Shown here in pieces: positions 9,248 to 18,325 of a DNA stretch of 64,000 bases (position 1 is its first letter; each line of letters begins with the position of its first letter). The stretch comes from Nocardia fusca NBRC 14340. Its GTDB lineage: Bacteria; Actinomycetota; Actinomycetes; Mycobacteriales; Mycobacteriaceae. The notes beneath the pieces were generated by a model that was not told the origin of the DNA, did no database searches, and was given only the letters and a program-made list of their open reading frames with translations. A program made the position numbers and the translations under genes. Location: NCBI RefSeq assembly GCF_001618425.1, contig NZ_BDCU01000038.1, forward strand, positions 1 through 64,000, read 5' to 3'.

Positions 9248-10201
9248 TCACCGTTCCGGGCGGTCGACGGGGTGGGCAGGTTCGCGGCCGGCAAGGACGT
9301 CGATAGCGGCGTGCGCGGCCGACAGACCCGCGCTCAAGCGGGCTTCGGCGGTCTGTCCGGCCAGGTGCGAGGTGATGATCACGTTGTCGAGGTCGCGCAG
9401 CGGGCTGTGCGCGGGCAGTGGTTCGTGGGCGAGGACATCGAGTGCGGCTCCGGCGATTTCGCCGGTGGTCAGGGCGTGGGCGAGGGCGTCTTCGTCGACG
9501 AGGCTGCCGCGGGCGGTGTTGATCAGCACGGCGGTGGGTTTCATTGTTTTCAGGCGGGCGCGGTCGATCAGGTGGTGAGTGCTCCGGTCGGCGCGGCAGT
9601 GCAGGCTGAGGTAGTCGGCGGTAGCGCAGACTGTGTCCAGGTCGAGGTATTCGATATGGGTGTCGGCCGGGTCCGGGTGGGCCGTAGCGACTGTTACCGT
9701 CATGCCGAAGGCGTGGGCGAGGCGGGCTACGGCGCGCCCGCTGGGGCCGTAGCCGACGATGCCGAGGCGGGCGCCGCGCAGTTCCCGGCCGGCGTGGCGG
9801 GGCCAGCCTCCGGCATGGACACCAGCGAGCACGGCGGGGAGTTGCCGGGCAGTCATCAAGATCAGGGCCATGGTCATTTCGGCGACGGCGTCGTGGTTGA
9901 CGCCGGGGGTGTTGCAGACGCGGATGCCGTGGCGGGCCGCTGCGGCGAGGTCGACCGATTCGTAGCCGACGCCGCTGCGGGCGATGACCTTCAACGACGG
10001 TGCGTGGTCGAGCATATCGGCAGTGACTGGTTCGCTGGCGATGATCGCGGCGTCCACCCCATCGAACAGCCCCAGGGCTTCGTCGTGGCTGCGGGGGCCG
10101 GTGGCCGGGGAATAACGCACAGTATGACCGTGGCGGTGCAGCAGCTGGTCCACCTCGTCACCAGGCGCTAGGTAGTCGGTGGTCACCAACACCGTTGCCA
10201 T
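9248..10201 (-). CDS. D-2-hydroxyacid dehydrogenase (NAD-dependent)
   Basis: This 317-residue protein is a D-isomer-specific 2-hydroxyacid dehydrogenase that interconverts a 2-oxo acid and its D-2-hydroxy acid with NAD(P)H. Visible are the nucleotide-binding GIVGYGPSGRAVA (about 146-158), the catalytic Arg in LSHLCRADRST-like LHCRADRST, VLINTARGSLVDEDAL, the region holding the catalytic Glu, and the catalytic His in TSHLAGQT. AAAGGA lies before the ATG at 10201. Given the tartrate dehydratase and C4-dicarboxylate transporter upstream on the same strand, it may handle hydroxypyruvate, glycerate or a tartrate-derived oxo acid. The substrate cannot be read from the sequence. A strong hairpin separates it from dctA. 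Confidence 0.88.
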   Translation of the reverse strand: MATVLVTTDYLAPGDEVDQLLHRHGHTVRYSPATGPRSHDEALGLFDGVDAAIIASEPVTADMLDHAPSLKVIARSGVGYESVDLAAAARHGIRVCNTPGVNHDAVAEMTMALILMTARQLPAVLAGVHAGGWPRHAGRELRGARLGIVGYGPSGRAVARLAHAFGMTVTVATAHPDPADTHIEYLDLDTVCATADYLSLHCRADRSTHHLIDRARLKTMKPTAVLINTARGSLVDEDALAHALTTGEIAGAALDVLAHEPLPAHSPLRDLDNVIITSHLAGQTAEARLSAGLSAAHAAIDVLAGREPAHPVDRPER

Positions 10202-10225
10202 TGGATTCCTTTCACTGAGGGACGC

Positions 10226-10261
10226 GAGTCCGGGGCGGGTCGGCGCCCCCGCCCCGGACTC
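10226..10261. terminator. 14-bp GC-rich stem-loop downstream of dctA
   Basis: GAGTCCGGGGCGGG (10226-10239) pairs perfectly with 10248-10261 across an 8-nt loop. It lies between the stop of dctA and the start of the hydroxyacid dehydrogenase gene, both on the minus strand. It may terminate or attenuate the tarD-dctA message, with partial read-through into the last two genes. No T-tract follows on the minus strand. Confidence 0.6.
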
Positions 10262-10276
10262 TTTATGAAGGGCGAT

Positions 10277-11632
10277 TCAGCCCACCGATTGTTTGTCGCC
10301 TACCGGTTGCGTATCGGCATCGGCCACCGGCTGTGCACGCTTCCCGGCGAGCACGGCGCGTGCTTTGCCGGTATCGAAGTCGTTTTCCCACTTGCCGATG
10401 ACGATGGCGGCGAGGGCGTTGCCGAGTACGTTGATGAACACCCGGCCTTCGTTGAGGATGCGGTCGATCCCGACGATCAGCGCCAGCGCGGCCAGGGGGA
10501 TGTGTCCGACCGCGGTGACCGTGCTGGCCAGAACGATGAAGGCGCCGCCGGCGATTCCGGCCGTGCCTTTACTGGTCAGCATCATCACCCCGACCATGAC
10601 CAGCTGCTGCTGCCAGGTCAGGTCGATGCCGACAGCCTGCGCGAGAAACAGCGAGGCCATTGTCAGGTAGACCGCCGAGCCGTCGAGGTTGAACGAGAAT
10701 CCCGACGGGATGACGATGCCGACGACGGGTTTGCCGACACCGAGTTCCTCGAGCTTGCGGACCAGCGCGGGCAGCACCGCCTCGCTGGAGCAGGTGCTCA
10801 ACGCCACCAGGAGCTCGTCTTTGAGGTAGCGCATCAGCGAGATCAAGCCCAGGCCACACGCCCGCGAGATCGCGCCGAGGATCACCACGACGTAGACGAT
10901 GCAGGTGCCGGTGAACAGCAGGATCAGGTATCCCAGCTGCTGCAGGCTCTCGGCACCGTACTTCGACACCACCATGGCCAGGGCGCCGAAGGTTCCGAAC
11001 GGTGCCAGGCGCATGACCCAGGCCACGATCTTGAACACTACGGCCGACAGGGCCGCGATGCCGGAGGTGATCGGTGCAGCCTTCTCCCCTGTGACGTTGA
11101 GCGCACAGCCGAGCACGATGGACACCATCAGCGCGGCGAGGATCTCGTTGCCGGTGATCGCCCCGAACAGCGAACTGGGGATGATGTTGTCGATGAACTC
11201 GACCACACCGGGCGCATGCTGGTCGTGGCCCGGGATGGACTCGGCGTCGAGTTCGTCCAGGTTGATCTTCATGCCCGCACCCGGTTTGAAGATGTTGGCA
11301 ACGACCAGCCCGATCAACATCGACACCAGCGACAGGACGATGAAGTAGCCCAGCGCCTTGGCCCCGATCCGGCCGGCTTTGCGCAGGCTGTCCATCGAGG
11401 CGATGCTGGTGGTGACGACACAGAACACGACCGGGACCACGATCATCTTGACGATCGCGATGAACCAGTCGTTGAGCGGGCTCACCGCGACGCCGACGTC
11501 GGGCCACAACAGGCCGACCGCGATACCGAGGACCGCCCCCAGCAGGACTTGGAACCAGAGTTCGGATAGCAGCCGGACCAGCCGTGAGCGGCGCGGCCGG
11601 GTGGGATCCGGTGACGTAACAGTAGTGGTCAT
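10277..11632 (-). CDS. dctA: C4-dicarboxylate:cation symporter DctA
   Basis: This inner-membrane DAACS/glutamate-transporter-family protein has about 451 residues and should import C4-dicarboxylates such as malate, succinate or tartrate with protons or sodium. Family signatures include WFIAIVKMIVVPVVFCVV, the serine-rich hairpin region ALSTCSSEAVLPALV, PSGFSFNLDGSAVY with its substrate/cation-binding asparagine and aspartate, SKGTAGIAGGAFIVLA, and GIDRILNEGRVFINVLGN. AAAGGAG stands 6 nt before the ATG at 11632; an ATG one codon further upstream is too close. It ends a two-gene unit with the D-tartrate dehydratase, so tartrate or D-malate uptake is the likely role here. Confidence 0.92.
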   Translation of the reverse strand: MTTTVTSPDPTRPRRSRLVRLLSELWFQVLLGAVLGIAVGLLWPDVGVAVSPLNDWFIAIVKMIVVPVVFCVVTTSIASMDSLRKAGRIGAKALGYFIVLSLVSMLIGLVVANIFKPGAGMKINLDELDAESIPGHDQHAPGVVEFIDNIIPSSLFGAITGNEILAALMVSIVLGCALNVTGEKAAPITSGIAALSAVVFKIVAWVMRLAPFGTFGALAMVVSKYGAESLQQLGYLILLFTGTCIVYVVVILGAISRACGLGLISLMRYLKDELLVALSTCSSEAVLPALVRKLEELGVGKPVVGIVIPSGFSFNLDGSAVYLTMASLFLAQAVGIDLTWQQQLVMVGVMMLTSKGTAGIAGGAFIVLASTVTAVGHIPLAALALIVGIDRILNEGRVFINVLGNALAAIVIGKWENDFDTGKARAVLAGKRAQPVADADTQPVGDKQSVG

Positions 11633-11697
11633 CATGTGCTCCTTTGCACATCGGAGCAGGTAGCGGCCCCTCATCGGCCCCGACCCGCGGTCCGGGA

Positions 11698-12864
11698 TCA
11701 GTGATGCAGGGCCCGGAGCACTTCGTAGAAGGCGGCCTTACCTTCGAATCCGATACCGGGGGTCTCGGTCAACCCGACCCGGCTGTTCTCCACCACGGCG
11801 CCGTCGGCGAAACCGCCGGTCGGCTGGAACTCACCGGGGTAGGACTCGTTGCCGCCGAGCTTGAGGGCCGCGGCGATGTGCAGGGAGAACTGGTGTCCGC
11901 CGTGGGGGATGCACTGACGTGCGGACCAGCCGTGCTGGGCGAGCATCTGCTGCACCCGCAGGTACTCGGTGAGGCCGTAGCTCAGGGCAGGGTCGACCTG
12001 GATGATGTCGCGGTCGGGGCGCATACCGCCGTAGCGGATCAGGTTCCGGGCGTCCTGCAGCGAGAACAGGTTTTCACCGGTGGCGATGCGGCCGGAGTAG
12101 TGCTCGGACAGTACGGCGTTGAGCCGGTAGTCCAGCGGGTCGCCGACCTCTTCGTACCAGAACAGGCCGTAGGGCTCGATGGCTTTGCCGTACTCCAACG
12201 CGGTCGGCAGATCGAAGCGGCCGTTGACGTCGACGGCCAGCCGCGAGCCGTCACCGTCGAGGACTTCGAGTACCGCCTCGATGCGGCGCAGGTCCTCGGC
12301 CAGATCCGCGCCGCCGATCTTCATCTTGACCACGGTGTAGCCGAGGTCGAGGAACCCGCGCATCTCGTCCTGCAGGTCGGACAGCGTCTTGCCCGGCGCG
12401 TAGTAGCCGCCCGCGGCGTAGACGAAGACCGAGTCGTCGGGCTGTCCGTCGCCGTACTTGTCGGAAAGGTACCGGTACAAGGGCTTGCCGGCGATCTTGG
12501 ATGCCAGGTCGAACAACGCCATATCCAGAACGCCGACCGCCACCGAACGCTCGCCGTGGCCGCCGGGCTTCTCGTTGGTCATCATCAGCTTCCACGCCCG
12601 CGCCGGATCCAGCTCTCCGGCCTCGTCGAGCAGGGCCTCGGGGTCGGCGTCGAGCAGCCGTGGAATCATCCGGCGGCGCAGGATCTCCCCGGCGCTGTAG
12701 CGGCCGTTGGAGTTGAAGCCGTACCCGACCACCGGCTCACCGTCACGCACGACATCGCTGACAATCGCCACGATCGAGCAGTCCATGCTGCTGAAGTCGA
12801 TCCAGGCATTGCGGATCGACGAGCTGATCGGAACAACGCCCTCGTGCACAGAAATGATCTTCAT
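11698..12864 (-). CDS. tarD: D(-)-tartrate dehydratase (enolase superfamily)
   Basis: This 388-residue member of the mandelate racemase branch closely follows the TarD pattern: PISSSIRNAWIDFSSM, GYGFNSNGRY, NEKPGGHGERSVAVG, VYAAGGYY. It should dehydrate D-tartrate to oxaloacetate. The K-x-K base pair is K180/K182 (KMKIGG). Metal ligands would be D212 (VDVNGRFD), E238 or E239 (FWYEEVGDP) and E264 (ATGENLF), with a histidine in CIPHGGHQ (about 321-324). The ATG at 12864 has AGGAG 8 nt upstream; the frame's upstream extension is not conserved. It is divergent from a GntR regulator across a double direct-repeat operator and is probably co-transcribed with dctA, 65 nt downstream. Confidence 0.9.
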   Translation of the reverse strand: MKIISVHEGVVPISSSIRNAWIDFSSMDCSIVAIVSDVVRDGEPVVGYGFNSNGRYSAGEILRRRMIPRLLDADPEALLDEAGELDPARAWKLMMTNEKPGGHGERSVAVGVLDMALFDLASKIAGKPLYRYLSDKYGDGQPDDSVFVYAAGGYYAPGKTLSDLQDEMRGFLDLGYTVVKMKIGGADLAEDLRRIEAVLEVLDGDGSRLAVDVNGRFDLPTALEYGKAIEPYGLFWYEEVGDPLDYRLNAVLSEHYSGRIATGENLFSLQDARNLIRYGGMRPDRDIIQVDPALSYGLTEYLRVQQMLAQHGWSARQCIPHGGHQFSLHIAAALKLGGNESYPGEFQPTGGFADGAVVENSRVGLTETPGIGFEGKAAFYEVLRALHH

Positions 12865-12950
12865 CGGTTTCTCCTGTCGACAGCCGGTGAACGCGACGAC
12901 CTCGCGGCATTCGGTGAAGAGCCGGGGACGGCAATCCCGGGCCCGCATAA

Positions 12951-12982
12951 CTTATAAGATGTAAGTCTTATAAGATGCAAGT
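12951..12982. promoter_or_regulatory. tandem operator between tarD and the GntR gene
   Basis: Two adjacent 16-bp direct repeats, CTTATAAGATGTAAGT (12951-12966) and CTTATAAGATGCAAGT (12967-12982), each contain the palindrome CTTATAAG. The site lies in the divergent intergenic region, 87 nt before tarD and 83 nt before the GntR start. FadR-subfamily GntR proteins bind short AT-rich palindromes of this size. It is the likely operator for both directions. Confidence 0.75.
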
Positions 12983-13064
12983 GTGATGCTAAACTGCGAG
13001 TGGCGCCGAACACAAGGGCTTCTTGTGTCGGCGGACAGAAATCGGATCAGGTGAAGGAGGGCGC

Positions 13065-13766
13065 ATGACGTCGACCGGCGTGACGAACGTCTTTTCCAGC
13101 AAGGGCGACGTGGCCTACGCCGAGATCCGGCGGCTGATCCTCAGCGGTGAACTCGCCGCCGGCTCCCGGCTACCCCAGTACGAACTGGCCGAGCGCCTCA
13201 GCATGAGCATCACCCCACTGCGCGAGGCCATCCGGCGCCTCAGCAGCGAAGGGCTGGTAGCGGTCGAGTCCCATCGCGACGTCCGGGTCGCTCCGATGAA
13301 CGCGCAAGAAGCCCAGCAGCTATTCGAGGTCCGCCTGTCACTGGACCCGACTGCCGCCGAACTGGCCGCGGCCAGGCGCACCGAACAAGACATCTTCGAT
13401 ATGCGCGCGGCGCTGAAAAGGCTGGTCCCGGTGACCCGGCAGTGGGGTGAGGAAGGCCTGGTCGCCCACCGCGACTTCCACCGCGCGCTCTACCTCGCCT
13501 CCCACAACGACGTGCTGATCCGTCTACTCGACGACGTGTGGGACAAGTCGGACCGCTATCGCCGTATGGGCCTGGAACTACCCCCGGGCGATGAACCCCG
13601 CACCCGGGATCTCAACGAACACCACCAGATGTTCGATCTCGTCCTCGCCGGCGACGGCCCCGCCGCGGGCGACCTCATGCGCCGCCATATCACCGAAAGC
13701 CTCACTGCCGCCGCCATCCGCGAACTCGAACAACGCGAACAGGACCCCGCGCGCGGACCCGCGTAG
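13065..13766 (+). CDS. GntR-family (FadR/FCD type) transcriptional regulator
   Basis: This 233-residue DNA-binding protein has an N-terminal winged helix (about 12-75: YAEIRRLILSGELAAGSRL, then ERLSMSITPLREAIRRLSSE). The C-terminal all-helical FCD domain carries typical metal/ligand histidine positions (HRDFHRALYLAS, LNEHHQMF, MRRHITESL). FCD domains usually sense small organic acids through a metal ion. The start at 13065 follows AGGAGG by 5 nt. It is divergent from tarD and 97 nt upstream of tartrate dehydrogenase, so it probably represses both sides of the tartrate locus through the tandem repeats at 12951-12982, with a tartrate or malate-like inducer. The inducer is inferred. Confidence 0.9.
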   Translation: MTSTGVTNVFSSKGDVAYAEIRRLILSGELAAGSRLPQYELAERLSMSITPLREAIRRLSSEGLVAVESHRDVRVAPMNAQEAQQLFEVRLSLDPTAAELAAARRTEQDIFDMRAALKRLVPVTRQWGEEGLVAHRDFHRALYLASHNDVLIRLLDDVWDKSDRYRRMGLELPPGDEPRTRDLNEHHQMFDLVLAGDGPAAGDLMRRHITESLTAAAIRELEQREQDPARGPA

Positions 13767-13862
13767 GAGTCGACCGCACCCAGCTCAACCGAAACCGTCC
13801 CGGGCACAGCGAAATCGCCGCCCGGTAGCTACCCCACGCCTGCACAAAGGAGTGTTTGCCTC

Positions 13863-14966
13863 ATGGGCTCCACCCACCGCATCGCCGTCATCCCCGGTGA
13901 CGGCATCGGCACCGAAGTCGTCCCCGAAGGGCTGCGCGTCCTCGAAGCCGCCGCGAAAGCCTTCGATTTCACTCTCGACTACGAGCAGTTCGACTACGCC
14001 AGCGCCGACTACTACACCCGCACCGGCGCCATGCTCCCCGACGGCTGGTTCGACCAGCTCAACCGCTTCGACGCCATCTTCTTCGGCGCCGTCGGCTGGC
14101 CCGAGGTCGTGCCCGATCACATCTCACTCTGGGGCAGCCTGCTGCAGTTCCGCCGCCACTTCGACCAGTATGTCAGCCTGCGCCCGGTCAAACTCCTACC
14201 CGGTATCCCCAGCCCGCTGGCCGAACGCGTCCCCGGTGACGTCGACTTCTACGTGGTACGTGAGAACACCGAGGGCGAATACTCCAGCATCGGCGGCAAG
14301 ATCTTCGAAGGCACCGACCGCGAAACCGTCATCCAGGAAACGGTGATGACCCGCGTGGGTGTGGACCGGATCCTGGACTACGCCTTCACCCTGGCCCAGT
14401 CACGTCCGCGCAAGCACCTGACCTCGGCCACCAAGAGCAACGGCATCTCCATCACCATGCCGTACTGGGACGAACGCGTCGCCGAGGTTGCCCAGCGGTA
14501 TCCCGATGTGGCGGTGGACAAGTACCACATCGACATCCTCACCGCGAATTTCGTACTGCATCCCGACTGGTTCGACGTCGTCGTCGCCAGCAACCTCTTC
14601 GGCGACATCCTCTCCGACCTCGGCCCCGCCTGCACCGGCACCATCGGCATCGCCCCCAGCGGCAACATCAACCCTGAACGCCGTTACCCCAGCCTGTTCG
14701 AACCCGTCCACGGCTCGGCCCCCGACATCGCCGGCAAAGGCATCGCCAACCCGATCGGCCAGATCTGGAGCGCGGCAATGATGCTCGACCACCTCGGCGA
14801 ACCCGAAGCCGCCGCCACCATCATGACCGCCGTCGAAAACGTCCTCGCCCAGGGCACAGGCGAACTAACCCCCGATATGGGCGGCAACGCCACCACCCGT
14901 TCCCTCGGCCAAGCCATCACCAGCCGGCTGCAGGCCACACCGCCATCACACACCACCGATCGATGA
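13863..14966 (+). CDS. tartrate dehydrogenase / D-malate dehydrogenase (decarboxylating)
   Basis: This 367-residue enzyme is an isocitrate/isopropylmalate dehydrogenase-family member of the TtuC/DmlA group. It would oxidise tartrate or decarboxylate D-malate to pyruvate with NAD. Signs of the subgroup are IAVIPGDGIGTEVVPEG, FFGAVGWPEVVPDHISLW (where isopropylmalate dehydrogenases differ), VRENTEGEYSS, the catalytic K in TSATKSNGI, the metal aspartates in SNLFGDILSDLGP and FEPVHGSAPDIAGKGIANP. AAAGGAG precedes the ATG. With tarD and dctA nearby, the locus offers two routes from tartrate stereoisomers to central metabolism. Distinguishing tartrate from D-malate as main substrate needs an assay. 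Confidence 0.88.
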   Translation: MGSTHRIAVIPGDGIGTEVVPEGLRVLEAAAKAFDFTLDYEQFDYASADYYTRTGAMLPDGWFDQLNRFDAIFFGAVGWPEVVPDHISLWGSLLQFRRHFDQYVSLRPVKLLPGIPSPLAERVPGDVDFYVVRENTEGEYSSIGGKIFEGTDRETVIQETVMTRVGVDRILDYAFTLAQSRPRKHLTSATKSNGISITMPYWDERVAEVAQRYPDVAVDKYHIDILTANFVLHPDWFDVVVASNLFGDILSDLGPACTGTIGIAPSGNINPERRYPSLFEPVHGSAPDIAGKGIANPIGQIWSAAMMLDHLGEPEAAATIMTAVENVLAQGTGELTPDMGGNATTRSLGQAITSRLQATPPSHTTDR

Positions 14967-15585
14967 AAGCGAGGAACGAGAGTGTCTAATCAACGGCTCT
15001 GGCCCACTTTCGATGGTGGCCGGCGGGTTTCAGACCAGGAGGATGCGGCCCGGGCGCTGCTCATCCAGTCGTCGAGGTCACGGCCGCGGTGTTCGGTAAC
15101 GATGCGGGCGAACCCGCTCACCAGCTCCGCGAGCACCGCCATGCCTGGGCAGCCCGCCAGCAGTTCGATGAGATGAGCGTGCCGCTGCTCACCCAGTTCG
15201 CTCATGGGTAGCTGGAATGGATTGATCGAGAATCGGCCGACCGGATCGGCGCCGCAGCCGAACGGGACCCGGCCTCGCCGGCCACGTCGGGCTTCGCCGA
15301 CCGCGCCGAGGCCGCCGCCGACCGCAACCAGGACGACGATGACGACGACTGAACTTGCGGTAGCACTGCCGTGAGTCGGCGTTACGGGAGCTGCCGGTGA
15401 CCGTCCACAGACACTCAAACCGGTTTATCGGTCGTGGTCTGATTCGCGCCGGTAGATCCCGCCGTATTCCTCGCCCGCGCGTCGACCGCGAACACCGACA
15501 CCGGGACCGCTTCCCACGCCAGTTGGTGCTCGCGCGCGCTGACCTCCCTCGCATGAGGGAGCGACCGAGGTGATCGTGCTTGCAG
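14967..15585. other. intergenic debris, no intact gene
   Basis: This 620-nt stretch between tartrate dehydrogenase and the monooxygenase operon holds an ISL3-like fragment (15037-15205) and short, broken coding-like runs, for example one on the minus strand near 15430-15540 reading WEAVPVSVFAVDARARNTAG. Nothing here has a start, ribosome site and full length. Confidence 0.55.
15037..15205 (-). pseudogene. ISL3-family transposase fragment
   Basis: About 56 codons read EQRHAHLIELLAGCPGM, LAELVSGFARIVTEHRGRDL and DDWMSSARA. This fits the region of ISL3-type transposases before the last catalytic glutamate, where '..LL..CP.L..LA..VR.FA..L....G..L..W...AR' is usual. Neither the N-terminus nor the EGHVNR end is present here, although an EGHVNR-type end does occur at 59346-59450. 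Confidence 0.55.
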
Positions 15586-16911
15586 TCACCGCGTGACGCG
15601 CGGATCGACTCCGTATTGGGTTGGGGCGCCCAGATGTGCGCGCAGGGTAGCGCCGTCATATTCGCGGTGGAACAGCCCGCGCTCTTGGAGGATCGGCACG
15701 ACGCCATCGACAAAGGCGTCAACCCCGTCCTCGTATATGTCCGGCGAGACCCAGAAGCCGTCGACAGCGTCTGCCTCGAACCATTCCTGCATGTGGTCGG
15801 CGGCTTCGGCGGCCGGTCCGACGATGACGGGGTGGTAGTCGATAACACCGTGCGCGAGAACGTCGCGGACGGTCCAGCCTTCACGCGCGATCTTCAGTGC
15901 GTGGACCGAGCGCGGGTCGCCCGGTGATGGCCGCGCCGCGGACAACTGCTCCGGCGATAGTGGCTGGTCGAGCCGTGCAGGATCAAGCGGCAGGCCGAGC
16001 ATCCGTCCGAGATAGGACGCACGCTGAGGGAATGTTCGGCCGCTCAACGTGATGCGGCGATCAAGACCTTCCCGCCTATCGCTTGCGATCGTCGTCATCA
16101 GGCCGGCGAAGAACATGATTTCGTCTGGGTTCCGCCCGGCGCGTTCGGCGGCTTTACGGAACGCGGCACGTTGCGCACGCGCATCGTCGATCGTGAAAGC
16201 CGCTCCGATGACTGCGCTGGCCCAGCGGCTGGCGAACTCGAGGGCATTCGCACTGCCTCCGGCGTGGAAGACGACGGGTTGCCCCTGTTCGGAGGGGGGA
16301 ATGTGCAGCGGCCCGCGCGAGGCGACGAACTCGCCGCCCAAATTGATCGGGGTGATTTTCTCGGCGTCCGCGAAGCGGCCCGTCACCTTGTCGTGCACCC
16401 ATGCGGTCTCTCCCCAGCTGCCCCAGAGAGCCTGCACCAACTGGACCGTCTCATGCGCTCTCCCGTAGCGCTCGGTGCTGGACGGGAGGCGTTTGCCGTA
16501 ATTGGCCGCAACGTCCTCACCGCTGGACGTGACGGCGTTCCAACCGGTCCGTCCATGACTCATGACATCGAGTGCCTTGAACTGTCGCGCGAGGTTGAAC
16601 GGCTCGTTGAAGGTGGTCGAGCCGGTGGCGACGAGGCCGATCCGGCTCGTCTCGCGGGCAACAGCTGCCAACGTCACCATGACGTCGAGATTGAAGTTGG
16701 GCGGCTCGTTCTCGATGTCGCCGACGTGACTGGGTCCGTCGGGGAGGAACAGGAACTGGAGCTTTCCACGTTCAGCCGCCTGGGCATGCCGAACTTTCGC
16801 GTCGAAGCTCGTATAGCTCGTGGGATCGACTGCCGGGGCACGCCAGGCGCCGGGCAGGTTGCCGTACCCGTTACCCAGATGCATGCCAATGATCATCTGT
16901 CTGTCCATCAT
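15586..16911 (-). CDS. FMN-dependent monooxygenase, NtaA/SnaA/DszA (SoxA) family, second copy
   Basis: This 441-residue TIM-barrel flavin monooxygenase uses reduced FMN supplied by a separate reductase. Family features are the start IIGMHLGNGYG, AERGKLQFLFLPDGP, the central RTGWNAVTSS, LVQALWGSWGETAWV and a C-terminal DGFWVSPDIYEDGVDAFVDGVVP. Relatives oxidise nitrilotriacetate, dibenzothiophene sulfone, pristinamycin precursors or long alkanes, so the substrate is open. GGAAAG precedes the ATG. It lies 81 nt downstream of a paralogue (16993-18321), with which it shares length and nearly all motifs. Together with the flavin reductase they form one operon under the divergent TetR regulator. 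Confidence 0.9.
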   Translation of the reverse strand: MMDRQMIIGMHLGNGYGNLPGAWRAPAVDPTSYTSFDAKVRHAQAAERGKLQFLFLPDGPSHVGDIENEPPNFNLDVMVTLAAVARETSRIGLVATGSTTFNEPFNLARQFKALDVMSHGRTGWNAVTSSGEDVAANYGKRLPSSTERYGRAHETVQLVQALWGSWGETAWVHDKVTGRFADAEKITPINLGGEFVASRGPLHIPPSEQGQPVVFHAGGSANALEFASRWASAVIGAAFTIDDARAQRAAFRKAAERAGRNPDEIMFFAGLMTTIASDRREGLDRRITLSGRTFPQRASYLGRMLGLPLDPARLDQPLSPEQLSAARPSPGDPRSVHALKIAREGWTVRDVLAHGVIDYHPVIVGPAAEAADHMQEWFEADAVDGFWVSPDIYEDGVDAFVDGVVPILQERGLFHREYDGATLRAHLGAPTQYGVDPRVTR

Positions 16912-16992
16912 GTTCGCTTTCCGTGCGCAGACCCGAGCTGTTTGTCACTGTCGACTGCGCGCTGAGTGTGGGTTGGATAGGCGGGGTCGTGG

Positions 16993-18321
16993 TCAGCGAG
17001 GACGCGGTCGACGATGAAGGCCGTACTGACGGTCAACGTCCAGGTTCTCGCGTAGCGTCTCGCCCTCGTACTCGGTGCGGAACAGGCCCCGCTGTTGCAG
17101 GATGGGGATGACTCCATCGACGAAGGAGTTCAGGCCTTCGGCGAGGACGCCGGGTATGACGAGGAAACCGTCAGCGGCGCTGGCCTCGAACCACTCCTGG
17201 ATGTGGTCGGCAACGACCTCAGGGGAGCCGATCGGGGACGGGTGGTAGTCGATGACGGCATGGTGGAGCACCTCACGCACGGTCCACCCTTCCCTGGCGA
17301 CCTCGAGCGCCTTGGCTGATCGCGGGTCGCCGGGATGCGCGCGCGCAATGGACAGTTGATCTGTGCTCAGCGGGCCGTCGAGGTCACCAGGGCCCAACGG
17401 CAGGCCGAGAAGCCGGCCGAGATGGTGCACCTGCTGCACGATGTCGGGCTCGACCAGCGTTCCGCGCCGAGTCAGCGCTTGCACGTGGGTCGTCGCGACC
17501 GTCGGCATCACCCCGGGGAAGAACTTGATGCCATCGGGGTTGCGGCCCGCGGATTCGGCGACGCTGCGCACCGCCTCCCGCTGACGGCGGGCTTCGTCGA
17601 TGGTGAAGACCTCGCTGAAAAGGATGTCGGCATATCGACCGGCAAGGGCGTGGCTGTATGGGCTGGCGCCGGCATGGGCCATGACCGGTTGCCCCTGCTT
17701 GGACGGCGGGATTTCGAGGGGGCCGCGGGAGGCTACGTAGTCCCCCTGCAGGTTCACCGGTGCGATCTTCGACAAGTCGCTGAACCGCCGAGCGTCCTGG
17801 TCGCCGATCCAGGCGTCTTCTTGCCAGCTGCCCCAGAGTGCCTGGACGAGTTGAATGACTTCGTTCGCCCGGGCGTAGCGGGTGTCGCGGTCCTCGATTG
17901 TGCGCCCGAAGTTGGCGGCCGCCTGCGGGGATGAGGTGGTCACCGCGTTCCATCCGATGCGGCCGCCCGAAATGACATCGAGGGATTTCAGCACCCGGGC
18001 GATGTTGTACGGCTCCTTGAAAGTGGCGCTGACCGTGTTGACGACACCGATTCGCTGGGTGGCCAGCGCGATGGCGGTGGCCACGACGGTGGGTTCGAGG
18101 GTCTGGTTCGGTGAGTGGGCCTCGCTGCGCTGAGTTTGGGCCAGGAAGTCACCGAGGAAGATGAAATCGAAGTTGCCGCGTTCGGCGGTCTGCGCGTAGC
18201 GCATGACGGCGTGAATGTCGGTGTAGTCGGTGGGGTCGACCCCGGGGTCCAGCCATGCGTACGGGCTGGCGCCCAGGATGTTCCCGGTTCCAACGGCGAG
18301 GTGGATCTGCTTCTGCGGCAT
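16993..18321 (-). CDS. FMN-dependent monooxygenase, NtaA/SnaA/DszA (SoxA) family, first copy
   Basis: This 442-residue paralogue of the downstream gene begins IHLAVGTGNILGASPYAW and shares AERGNFDFIFLGDFLA, RIGWNAVTTSSPQAAANFGR, LVQALWGSWQEDAW and DGFLVIPGVLAEGLNSFVDG. It starts 4 nt after the stop of the flavin reductase gene, so a coupled two-component monooxygenase (reductase plus oxygenase) is very likely. The tandem pair may act on successive intermediates or form a hetero-oligomer, as the two chains of some SnaA/SnaB-type enzymes do. The sequence does not fix the substrate. The paralogues differ around residues 50-65 and 190-200, likely substrate-pocket regions. Confidence 0.9.
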   Translation of the reverse strand: MPQKQIHLAVGTGNILGASPYAWLDPGVDPTDYTDIHAVMRYAQTAERGNFDFIFLGDFLAQTQRSEAHSPNQTLEPTVVATAIALATQRIGVVNTVSATFKEPYNIARVLKSLDVISGGRIGWNAVTTSSPQAAANFGRTIEDRDTRYARANEVIQLVQALWGSWQEDAWIGDQDARRFSDLSKIAPVNLQGDYVASRGPLEIPPSKQGQPVMAHAGASPYSHALAGRYADILFSEVFTIDEARRQREAVRSVAESAGRNPDGIKFFPGVMPTVATTHVQALTRRGTLVEPDIVQQVHHLGRLLGLPLGPGDLDGPLSTDQLSIARAHPGDPRSAKALEVAREGWTVREVLHHAVIDYHPSPIGSPEVVADHIQEWFEASAADGFLVIPGVLAEGLNSFVDGVIPILQQRGLFRTEYEGETLRENLDVDRQYGLHRRPRPR

Positions 18322-18325
18322 GCGC

